Assembly (NCBI GenBank): GCA_900555675.1
Contig: UNSN01000020.1
Coordinates: 1-12,351, forward strand
Origin: Candidatus Saccharimonadota bacterium
Lineage (GTDB): Bacteria; Patescibacteriota; Saccharimonadia; Saccharimonadales; Saccharimonadaceae
Reading direction: 5' to 3'
DNA: 12,351 nucleotides
The notes below the pieces were generated by a model, which saw only the letters and a program-made list of their open reading frames with translations, was not told where the DNA came from and did no database searches. The translations under genes and the position numbers were made by a program. Shown here in pieces: positions 6,766 to 12,351 of the stretch (positions are counted from its first letter, which is position 1; every line of letters begins with the position of its first letter).

Positions 6766-7843
6766 TATTCTCAATCCTCGCTTTCATAATTATATCTTTT
6801 GTTGTAATCTCTACAATATTACCAATCTGTAAATCACCCTTGATCATTGCATAACCACGGCGCAGCGCCATTTCCGGATCATACTCAGCGATGACTTTTT
6901 GTTGCGACAATGTTGCATTTACAGCCGCGTCCACACGACTTGACCACTGTTTGAGTACTTCTTTTTGCAACATTGTTGCATTAAGCGATTGTTCTTCGAT
7001 AGCTCTAAAAATTGAATCTTTCGCATCAATTAGCCTGTAATGCAAATGCCGAATCACTTCTCGCTTATCAGGAAACAGCAATTGCGCGGCGTTACTCGGC
7101 GTAGCTGCGCGAACGTCCGCTGCCAAATCGCACAAACTCTCATCAATCTCATGGCCAATTCCAGTCATTGTCGGAATGCGACTACTCGCCACCGCGCGTA
7201 CCAATTTCTCGTCATTAAAACTTGCCAAATCTTCCGCGCTACCACCGCCACGAATCAAAACAATCACATCTGGAGATTCTGGTATTTGATTAAAATATGA
7301 TATTGCTCGCACAGCTTGATCTGCAGCATTCGCACCCTGCACATTAACGTTGGCGACTACAAATTTCACACCACCCCAACGTTCGCTAGAAATCTTCATA
7401 AAGTCAGCATATCCCGCCGCTTTTGTACTGGAAATAACAGCCACCCTCTGAGGATATTGCGGTAATGGACGCTTTCTTTCAGAATTAAACAAGCCCTCAA
7501 CTGTCAATTTTTGCTTCAAAAGATCAAAACTTCGCTTCAAACTCCCCTTGCCTAATGGGCGAATCTCTTGAACATTTAAACTAAAGGCGCCTTTATCTCT
7601 AAGTACTGGCATTGCTCGAACGACAACTTTCATTCCATCTTCAATTGGCGTACGTAAATTGCTAAAACCAACAAAACACCGAACCAGCCCATCATCATCT
7701 TTCAGATCGAAAAAAGCGTATTTCGGAGGATAAGACTTAAAACTAGAAACCTCGCCCTCAACTTCAACCATTCCAGCAAAAGCCACGTCAAAGGTTTGAT
7801 TGACAATTGCTATGAAATTGCTAACACTAAACCTGGGAATCAT
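6743..7843 (-). CDS. xseA: Exodeoxyribonuclease VII large subunit
   Basis: The catalytic chain of exonuclease VII, which degrades single-stranded DNA to oligonucleotides. Residues 1-95 form the OB-fold DNA-binding domain (GMVEVEGEVSSFK, then YAFFDLKDDDGLVRCFV). The catalytic region shows VAVISSTKAAGYADF (134-148), the VLIRGGGSAEDLASFND run (195-211) and TGIGHEIDESLCDLAADVRA (227-246) with H231, E232 and D234, followed by ATPSNAA. A shortened coiled-coil arm covers about 262-318, and the closing YDPEMALRRGYAMI (321-334) is typical. At 366 residues it is shorter than the E. coli enzyme (about 456), mainly in the coiled coil. It overlaps the upstream membrane-protein gene by 17 nt and xseB follows with an overlap, so the three form one operon. 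Confidence 0.95.
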   Translation of the reverse strand: MIPRFSVSNFIAIVNQTFDVAFAGMVEVEGEVSSFKSYPPKYAFFDLKDDDGLVRCFVGFSNLRTPIEDGMKVVVRAMPVLRDKGAFSLNVQEIRPLGKGSLKRSFDLLKQKLTVEGLFNSERKRPLPQYPQRVAVISSTKAAGYADFMKISSERWGGVKFVVANVNVQGANAADQAVRAISYFNQIPESPDVIVLIRGGGSAEDLASFNDEKLVRAVASSRIPTMTGIGHEIDESLCDLAADVRAATPSNAAQLLFPDKREVIRHLHYRLIDAKDSIFRAIEEQSLNATMLQKEVLKQWSSRVDAAVNATLSQQKVIAEYDPEMALRRGYAMIKGDLQIGNIVEITTKDIIMKARIENSEQRYDN

Positions 7844-8894
7844 CTGGCTTGCCGTATTTAATCAGTGCATGTTGATAGAAAATATAGCCAAAGATAATCG
7901 TGCCAGTAAGTAAAATTGCTCGCGTCAAAATTATTCCAGCAATCGCCAAATCCGGCGGAGTGCCTGCCATACTTAAGAAAATAATCATAATAGTTTCATA
8001 AACGCCGGTTCCGCCGGGAGTAAACACGACAATTGCCGCCAATCCAGCCACGCCATATCCAACCATCAGAATCGCCGGATTAACAAAAACACCCAGCGAC
8101 AGAAACGCCACAGCAAACATCGCCACGTCAAAAACAGTGTAGACAGTTCCCCAAATCATCGGTTTTATTAGAAGTTTCGGATGATTGGACAAATCTTGAA
8201 AATCGTCCTGCATATCAACAAAAAACTCTTCGACTTTCTTCGACTTCATTACTCGACGTTTTTTACCTAAGGTGGCAATTTTTACCAACGTATTGATGAA
8301 TTTAGACAATTTAGCGGCAGTCGTCTGCATGCGCCGCTTCGACGAGAACATAAAAATTAGACCAAAAGTTAATGCCAAAACCACGATAATCAGCAAGAAA
8401 CTCGCCGCAACGATATAACGATTAACCTTGCCATCAATAGCCAGCGCCAGCACAGCAATCACCAACAAAACCAAAAGCGACAAAAATCCCGTAACGTAAC
8501 GAATCACCTGCGCAAATGTCGAACGCGCCGAACTCACGCCAAGTTTATGCATTCGCCATGTCGTATACGAAATCCCACTAACTCCACCCGACGGAAAAAT
8601 GTGATTGACCAAATTGAGCTCCAGAGCAATTCTCGTCTGCTCCAGCCTGGAAATATGATGAATCAGATTCTTCTCTCTTAAATATGAAAAAATCATTTCG
8701 CCGCCAGCGAAGTACACGATAATCTGAAACGGCAATAGTAAGAATAATAGCCATAAATCTGCATGCAAAAACAGATTCCACGCCTTCACTAGCTCATGCC
8801 GAGATAGAAAAATTATTATTGCCAAAACCGCCAACGTCAAAACGCTCATAATGGCTCGTGGCGATTTCAACAATTGCAACACCTTCGGTAACAT
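7827..8894 (-). CDS. Lysylphosphatidylglycerol-synthase-type (UPF0104/AglD-like) integral membrane protein
   Basis: About 355 residues with roughly eight hydrophobic segments. Family motifs are visible: NLVNHIFPSGGVSGISY (about 95-112) and VVFTPGGTGVYETIMII (about 291-309), the 'P-GG-G-YE' signature of the flippase-like transmembrane region of MprF and its relatives. A cytoplasmic basic loop with KKRRVMKSKK lies mid-protein. There is no soluble MprF lysyltransferase domain, so a transporter or flippase role for lipid or lipid-linked sugar is more plausible than lipid aminoacylation. The frame opens at an ATG at 8903, but that ATG is part of the TATAAT box (8902-8907); the ATG at 8894, 7 nt after the box, is the start a transcript from this promoter could use. 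The 3' end overlaps xseA by 17 nt. Confidence 0.82.
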   Translation of the reverse strand: MLPKVLQLLKSPRAIMSVLTLAVLAIIIFLSRHELVKAWNLFLHADLWLLFLLLPFQIIVYFAGGEMIFSYLREKNLIHHISRLEQTRIALELNLVNHIFPSGGVSGISYTTWRMHKLGVSSARSTFAQVIRYVTGFLSLLVLLVIAVLALAIDGKVNRYIVAASFLLIIVVLALTFGLIFMFSSKRRMQTTAAKLSKFINTLVKIATLGKKRRVMKSKKVEEFFVDMQDDFQDLSNHPKLLIKPMIWGTVYTVFDVAMFAVAFLSLGVFVNPAILMVGYGVAGLAAIVVFTPGGTGVYETIMIIFLSMAGTPPDLAIAGIILTRAILLTGTIIFGYIFYQHALIKYGKPDDSQV

Positions 8895-8901
8895 AACCTT
8901 C

Positions 8902-8910
8902 ATTATACCA
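8902..8910 (-). promoter_or_regulatory. Extended -10 promoter of the membrane protein-xseA-xseB operon
   Basis: The minus strand reads TGGTATAAT, a perfect extended -10. The hexamer overlaps the first in-frame ATG (8901-8903) and ends 7 nt before the second ATG at 8894, which decides the start. No -35 is recognisable at 17 nt. It faces the promoter of the divergent methyltransferase gene. Confidence 0.65.
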
Positions 8911-8917
8911 CGATAAA

Positions 8918-8926
8918 TGTTATAAT
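8918..8926 (+). promoter_or_regulatory. Extended -10 promoter of the methyltransferase gene
   Basis: TGTTATAAT, a perfect extended -10, ends 6 nt before the ATG at 8933. There is no Shine-Dalgarno sequence and no clear -35. A leaderless transcript is expected. Its hexamer lies 13 bp from that of the opposing promoter. Confidence 0.7.
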
Positions 8927-8932
8927 TACGAC

Positions 8933-10126
8933 ATGTTTATAGCTATTCTCGGTCGCCAGCCTGAAATCTCTATCGCTGAATTAGAGGCGGTTTACGGCAC
9001 TCAAAACGTCCAAAAAATCTCCGACCAAGCCGCCACGGTTAATTGCGACAATTTTTCAATTGACAATCTCGGCGGAACGATTAAGTGCGGACAAGTCATC
9101 ACGAAGATAAAGTCGCAAAAATCAGACCACAATACTCTACTCCAAGCCTCAAAAATTATTGTTGAAAAATACACGAAAAAACTTTCACATAGCCAGAAAA
9201 AAATAACACTTGGAATAGGTTTTTATGGCAATAAAACAGATCCGAGGAATGTCCAAAAAATCGGAATTATCTTAAAAAACAACTTGAAAAAATCTGGCGT
9301 TAGTTTGCGCCTAATTCCTAATAAAACCGCCGCACTGTCCACTGCGACTTCTCACAATAATAAACTCGGCAGGTCTGAGGCGAAAATTGAAATTATTATA
9401 GCCAGGAACGTGTACGGAGATTTGATAATCGCTGAAAGTCGTGGCGCTCAAAATATCAATTCGTACACTCAGCGCGACCGTGGACGACCAAAGCGCGATG
9501 CCTTCGTGGGAATGCTTCCGCCCAAGCTTGCACAAATTATGATTAACCTGTCTGGCGCAAAACCTAACGATTACCTCTGGGATCCGTTTTGTGGCACAGG
9601 AACAATATTGCAAGAGGCTGCGCTTATCGGCGTAAACGCTTATGGCAGCGATTTGAGGGGTAAGATGATATCTTACACGACCGAAAATATGAGCTGGGTG
9701 GAAAAAACTTTTTCGACAAACACTTTCTGGCAAGCACATCAGGCCGACGCTACCTCTGTAAAATTAACAAATGAACAGAAGGAGCGGATTTCTCGCGTTG
9801 TTTGCGAAACATATTTAGGTCAGCCGTTTTCCGTGCCGCCTAGCCCGGAAAAACTTCACGAAGTAGTTGGAAATTGTAATCACATAATTAGTGATTTTCT
9901 ACAAAATATCCGCTCGCAAATTCGCCCAGACACGACACTTTGTATAGCCGTTCCAGCGTGGCAAAATCACGAAAGTAAATTTACTCACTTGCCTCTGATA
10001 AAAAATCTTAAAAAACTTGGATATCAGCAAATTATCAATAAAAACCTCTTATATTACCGTGAAGATCAAGTTGTTGCCAGAGAAATATTGGTATTAAAAC
10101 CGGCAGATATAACCAAAACCGCTTGA
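8933..10126 (+). CDS. THUMP/TRM11-like SAM-dependent RNA methyltransferase
   Basis: A 397-residue protein. The N-terminal half (about 1-165) is plausibly a THUMP-like RNA-binding module. A bridging segment RDRGRPKRDAFVGMLPPKLA (181-200) matches the 'P-K/R-A' stretch that precedes the catalytic domain in Trm11/TrmG10-type enzymes. SAM motif I is clear, DPFCGTGTILQEAALIG (217-233), with an acidic residue after strand 2 (D240) and an ADAT motif II-like segment (271-274). At the catalytic motif IV position, where N-methylating relatives have D/N-PPY, the sequence reads VCETYLGQPF (290-299). The likely role is base methylation of tRNA or another RNA, but the changed motif leaves chemistry open. 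A strong extended -10 lies 6 nt before the ATG. Its stop codon TGA lies inside the -35 box of rpmA. Confidence 0.8.
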   Translation: MFIAILGRQPEISIAELEAVYGTQNVQKISDQAATVNCDNFSIDNLGGTIKCGQVITKIKSQKSDHNTLLQASKIIVEKYTKKLSHSQKKITLGIGFYGNKTDPRNVQKIGIILKNNLKKSGVSLRLIPNKTAALSTATSHNNKLGRSEAKIEIIIARNVYGDLIIAESRGAQNINSYTQRDRGRPKRDAFVGMLPPKLAQIMINLSGAKPNDYLWDPFCGTGTILQEAALIGVNAYGSDLRGKMISYTTENMSWVEKTFSTNTFWQAHQADATSVKLTNEQKERISRVVCETYLGQPFSVPPSPEKLHEVVGNCNHIISDFLQNIRSQIRPDTTLCIAVPAWQNHESKFTHLPLIKNLKKLGYQQIINKNLLYYREDQVVAREILVLKPADITKTA

Positions 10127-10151
10127 CAACTGGCTTCATTTTCGATAAACT
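10123..10151 (+). promoter_or_regulatory. Promoter of rpmA
   Basis: A perfect TTGACA (10123-10128), a 17-nt spacer and TAAACT (10146-10151, 4/6 to consensus). The stop codon of the methyltransferase gene (TGA, 10124-10126) is embedded in the -35 box. The predicted transcript starts near 10158 and has a leader of about 32 nt. Confidence 0.75.
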
Positions 10152-10177
10152 AGAACAGATTGTTTTATAGAAACTAT

Positions 10178-10183
10178 AAGGAG
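10178..10183 (+). promoter_or_regulatory. Strong Shine-Dalgarno sequence of rpmA
   Basis: AAGGAG, 6 nt before the ATG at 10190. It is the best ribosome-binding site in the window and contrasts with the several genes that have none. Confidence 0.85.
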
Positions 10184-10189
10184 TAAAGA

Positions 10190-10462
10190 ATGTCAAAGGT
10201 TAAAGCTGGTGGTTCTAGCAAGAACATCCACAACAATGCTGGTCAACGTCTTGGCGTTAAGCGATTTGGCGGTCAAAAAGTTTCCGCTGGAGAAGTTCTA
10301 GTTCGCCAAACTGGTGCCACAAAGATTGCTGGTGACGGCACATATGTTAGCCGCAATTTCACCATCCACGCTGCAAAAGATGGCGTAGTTGGCTTTAAGT
10401 CAGTTAAGAAAACCAAGTTTACCGGCAAATCAGAACGCCGAACGCAAGTTGTTGTTCTTTAA
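10190..10462 (+). CDS. rpmA: 50S ribosomal protein L27
   Basis: A 90-residue protein of normal L27 length. The signature RLGVKRFGGQKVSAGEVLVRQ (20-40) is nearly textbook, followed by a TYVSRNFTIHAAKDGVVGFK segment (51-70) corresponding to the 'D-T-L-F-A-DGVVKF' region. L27 sits on the 50S subunit with its N-terminal tail reaching towards the peptidyl-transferase centre. That tail here begins MSKVKAGGSSKN rather than the usual MAHKKGGGSTRNGRDS, a divergent but still glycine- and lysine-rich version. rplU (L21), the usual partner gene, is not next to it in this window; the gene is alone with its own promoter, Shine-Dalgarno sequence and terminator. Confidence 0.96.
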   Translation: MSKVKAGGSSKNIHNNAGQRLGVKRFGGQKVSAGEVLVRQTGATKIAGDGTYVSRNFTIHAAKDGVVGFKSVKKTKFTGKSERRTQVVVL

Positions 10463-10477
10463 TCGGTAAAAACTTTT

Positions 10478-10519
10478 TATTAAAATAGCTCCGGTAAAAA
10501 ATACGGAGTTATTTTAATA
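10478..10519. terminator. Bidirectional intrinsic terminator between rpmA and the convergent gene
   Basis: A 16-bp stem: 10478-10493 pairs with 10504-10519, with a G-U wobble at 10488/10509, around a 10-nt loop. The core CTCCG/CGGAG is flanked by A/T-rich arms, giving U-rich 3' sides in both directions (also TTTTT at 10474-10478 for the minus strand). It lies between two converging genes and would serve both. Confidence 0.85.
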
Positions 10520-10523
10520 TCAA

Positions 10524-12023
10524 TCACCTCTCTTGATAATATCCCTCACTCTTAATTCTCTTAATACCGTCTACGATATTCTGACGGTGCCCACTAGCTG
10601 TCGACAAATCACTAATAATTTCACCAATCACCTGAGATATATTACTTTTATAGCCGTCGGCTCCCCATCTGTCATTCTGCCACCCCTCAATATAACGTCT
10701 TATTCTTATTAATTTATCCAACAAGTTATTAGTTGTATCACCCAGAACTACATTATCCTTACCCATCTGACCTACATACTCAGTTATCTTAACCAGACGC
10801 CTACGCTCGTCATCATTTTCAATCTTACTTTTTAGACTCTCCAGAAGACTCTTTATGTTATTCTTAAATTCATTCGCATCCTCAGCCCTAGAATCTTCAA
10901 GATTTCTAATTCTATCCGGCTCAGATGTTATCATCTCTGAGATCACAGGATCATTCATTGCTGCTGTTGGATTATATTTAATTAGCCCCCTAAACCGATC
11001 CAGCTCTCCAGTTATATATTGAACCTTTGCAAAAAACTTACCATTATTCTCTTCTGTGTCTTTTTCAAAATCATTCATCACAGACTTAAAGTCCTCAAGT
11101 AACATGTCTGCATTGGCTTCATTCGTTTCCATCGACTTTTCAACCACTGGGTTTTCAACTGATTTAGCTGCTGGCAAATCTGCTGGAGCAGCGCTTGCCT
11201 TATCCGTCTCCACCGGCTTTTTAACTGGTTCGGTTGCTACCAAATCCGCTGGATTAATACCCACCTTATCTATCTCCGCTGGCTTTTTAGCTGACTCAAC
11301 CGCTGGCGAACCTACTGAGTCATTGACTTTGATCGCCCCAATCGACTCCAGAACTTCTTTAGTCATCCTCAAGGCTGGTGAACCGACGCCAGTCTCATTC
11401 GTCTTCACTGGCCCTCTAACTGGCTCGTTGATTTCTACCTTATTCGTTATCGGCTTTTTAATTCCAGTAGCCTCAACAGCCACACCTCCCATTGCAGGAC
11501 TAACTTCATCCACTAAAGGCTTCTCATGATCAGAGGTATTATCTTCAACCAAGCCATTACTTGGGGTTTCTGCGCCTGAGTCTGAGCCTACCCCTGGAGC
11601 CAAAGACTCAATCCTCATACTATCCGGATGTTTCTGCCGCCAAATCTGCTTAGCTTCTTCAATCATTTCCTTGGGAGTTTTTCCGTAAAGATACTTAATA
11701 TAATCTTCATTTAGACCCTGAATGTCCTCCAACGGCACAAACTCAGTTTTAATATCAGTTCCAACCAGTTTATATGCTTCCATAAGCAGCTTAATTGGAC
11801 CAATACCCTCCTCAGAATCAGTGTCACACACGACCGACATACCAATAGGATTCCAACCTCTGTCATACTTAACGCCCTCTCCGTCTTGACCACTGCGAAT
11901 AACGGTTAGTGGACGCCTTGCATTATCTGGATCGGTATCAACAGGAAAAGTTGCAACCACATAATCTTCCGGCGTTTTTCGTTGTTCTTGTTCGAGGTTT
12001 TGTGTTGGTTTTGGTTTTTCCAT
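10524..12023 (-). CDS. Unrecognised 499-residue protein with degenerate repeats and helical C-terminal domain
   Basis: I do not recognise this protein. Residues 20-135 look folded, with VVATFPVDTDPDNARRPLTV, GWNPIGMSVVCDTDS and IGPIKLLMEAYKLVGTDI. Residues 135-305 are a low-complexity linker rich in P, V, K, E and A, including three 22-residue repeats (243-308). Residues 310-499 are predicted helical with charged, coiled-coil-like stretches (SLLESLKSKIENDDERRRL) and end in RIKSEGYYQER. There is no signal peptide or transmembrane segment, so it is probably cytoplasmic. A near-consensus promoter lies 10 nt before the ATG; no Shine-Dalgarno is present. A terminator follows the stop. The layout (folded head, flexible spacer, helical tail) suits a scaffold or adaptor, but this is only a structural impression. 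Confidence 0.75.
   Translation of the reverse strand: MEKPKPTQNLEQEQRKTPEDYVVATFPVDTDPDNARRPLTVIRSGQDGEGVKYDRGWNPIGMSVVCDTDSEEGIGPIKLLMEAYKLVGTDIKTEFVPLEDIQGLNEDYIKYLYGKTPKEMIEEAKQIWRQKHPDSMRIESLAPGVGSDSGAETPSNGLVEDNTSDHEKPLVDEVSPAMGGVAVEATGIKKPITNKVEINEPVRGPVKTNETGVGSPALRMTKEVLESIGAIKVNDSVGSPAVESAKKPAEIDKVGINPADLVATEPVKKPVETDKASAAPADLPAAKSVENPVVEKSMETNEANADMLLEDFKSVMNDFEKDTEENNGKFFAKVQYITGELDRFRGLIKYNPTAAMNDPVISEMITSEPDRIRNLEDSRAEDANEFKNNIKSLLESLKSKIENDDERRRLVKITEYVGQMGKDNVVLGDTTNNLLDKLIRIRRYIEGWQNDRWGADGYKSNISQVIGEIISDLSTASGHRQNIVDGIKRIKSEGYYQER
11100..11297 (-). repeat. Three degenerate 66-nt coding repeats (22 residues each)
   Basis: They correspond to residues 243-264, 265-286 and 287-308 of the 499-residue protein. 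Units one and two align as (E)-x-KKP-E/VE-(I/T)DK-x4-PADL-x2-A; the third, K-SVENPVVEK-x-NEANADML, has drifted. Looser copies of KKP, PV and GSPA elements continue to about 11468. At DNA level the plus strand shows repeated GGCTTTTTA and similar words. Confidence 0.6.
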
Positions 12024-12033
12024 ATATAACTAC

Positions 12034-12062
12034 TTTATACCAAAAAACAAACAAAAAGTCAA
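12034..12062 (-). promoter_or_regulatory. Promoter of the 499-residue protein gene
   Basis: TTGACT (12057-12062), a 17-nt spacer and TATAAA (12034-12039) preceded by TGG on the minus strand. The -10 ends 10 nt before the ATG at 12023, so the leader would be no more than about 3-4 nt. Confidence 0.72.
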
Positions 12063-12100
12063 CCCCCGTAGAAACTGACTTCTTTTACTCAGCTTAGCTT

Positions 12101-12351
12101 CTATTGAACGCCTAGGTGATGTTTTACGCGAGCCACAACGTCGCCAATTACAACCTGAGATTTCACCAAATAATCATCAACACCCAGACTCTCAGCACGC
12201 TCCTTGTCCTTTGGCTGACTAAGCGCCGTCAGCATAATAATCCTCACGTTAGCAGTTTCTGGCGTGTTGCGAAGAATATCCAAGACATCAAAGCCGCTAA
12301 TCTTTGGCATCATCACATCCAAAAGAATCAAATCTGGACGATATTCAACAG
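12101..12351 (-). CDS. Response-regulator receiver domain, C-terminal part (cut by window edge)
   Basis: The frame is open to the right edge; reading inwards from it gives VEYRPDLILLDVMMPKISGF. The phospho-acceptor aspartate is in LLDVMMP, the conserved threonine in MLTALS and the lysine in YLVKSQ. The protein ends 14 residues or so after the receiver fold (VARVKHHLGVQ), so this end has no output domain; whether another domain precedes it cannot be seen. The N-terminal strand with the acidic pocket lies outside the window. The internal TTG at 12331 is not a start; it is a leucine in the conserved strand. It is a paralogue, not a copy, of the receiver at 4745-5116. No convincing terminator follows before the next promoter. 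Confidence 0.93.
   Translation of the reverse strand, partial: VEYRPDLILLDVMMPKISGFDVLDILRNTPETANVRIIMLTALSQPKDKERAESLGVDDYLVKSQVVIGDVVARVKHHLGVQ

Noticed and set aside
4745..7843. Two identical 17-nt gene overlaps (4745-4761 and 7827-7843) as a shared coupling element
   Set aside because: The overlap sequences are unrelated; equal length looks coincidental.
11056..11529. Plus-strand 157-codon open frame rich in S, T, A and L
   Set aside because: It is the reverse complement of the low-complexity linker of the 499-residue gene; biased codons there keep the antisense frame open. It has no ribosome site or promoter.
12063..12103. Hairpin after the right-hand response regulator as a terminator
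   Set aside because: Arms TAGAA/TTCTA and CTGA/TCAG can pair only around bulges, and no U-run follows directly.
1..12351. CRISPR array, tRNA, rRNA, insertion sequence or attachment-site duplication
   Set aside because: No regularly spaced direct repeats, no tRNA-like cloverleaf ending or T-loop motif, no transposase-like frame and no flanking duplications were found by eye.

Overview
The window looks like a compact, standard-code genome of the Candidate Phyla Radiation, most likely Candidatus Saccharibacteria (TM7). This is inferred from gene content and tight packing, not from a database match. UGA is used as an ordinary stop (for example at 191-193, 4745-4747 and 10124-10126), which argues against the UGA=Gly code of Gracilibacteria and SR1. 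Nearly everything is coding, no gene-free stretch exceeds about 80 bases, and no tRNA, rRNA, insertion sequence or CRISPR array was seen.

Layout, left to right. 1-460: a minus-strand toxin-antitoxin pair, an AbrB/MazE-fold antitoxin overlapping a Doc-like toxin that runs off the left edge, with its own promoter inside a 42-bp dyad. 477-2650: a Nudix hydrolase and a large stand-alone P-loop ATPase, set directly behind glyS. 2657-5829: glyS (glycyl-tRNA synthetase), recO, a single-domain response regulator and a soluble histidine kinase. The last three overlap (kinase, regulator, recO in transcription order). 5865-6524: a membrane-anchored PsbP-like lipoprotein-type protein without a lipobox. 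6565-8894: an overlapping series reading flippase-like membrane protein, xseA, xseB. 8933-10462 (plus strand): a THUMP/TRM11-type methyltransferase and rpmA (ribosomal protein L27). A bidirectional terminator follows at 10478-10519. 10524-12023 (minus): an unrecognised 499-residue protein with a degenerate 22-residue repeat. 12101-12351: the C-terminal part of a second receiver-domain protein, cut by the right edge.

The genes cover DNA maintenance (RecO, exonuclease VII), translation (GlyRS, L27, RNA methyltransferase), two-component signalling, and a small accessory patch (toxin-antitoxin, Nudix, ATPase) that may be defence-related. The most consistent extra signal is in promoter placement. 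Six genes have a -10 box, usually TG-extended, only 6-10 nt before the start codon, with no Shine-Dalgarno sequence, so their mRNAs are probably leaderless. glyS, recO and rpmA instead carry clear Shine-Dalgarno sequences.
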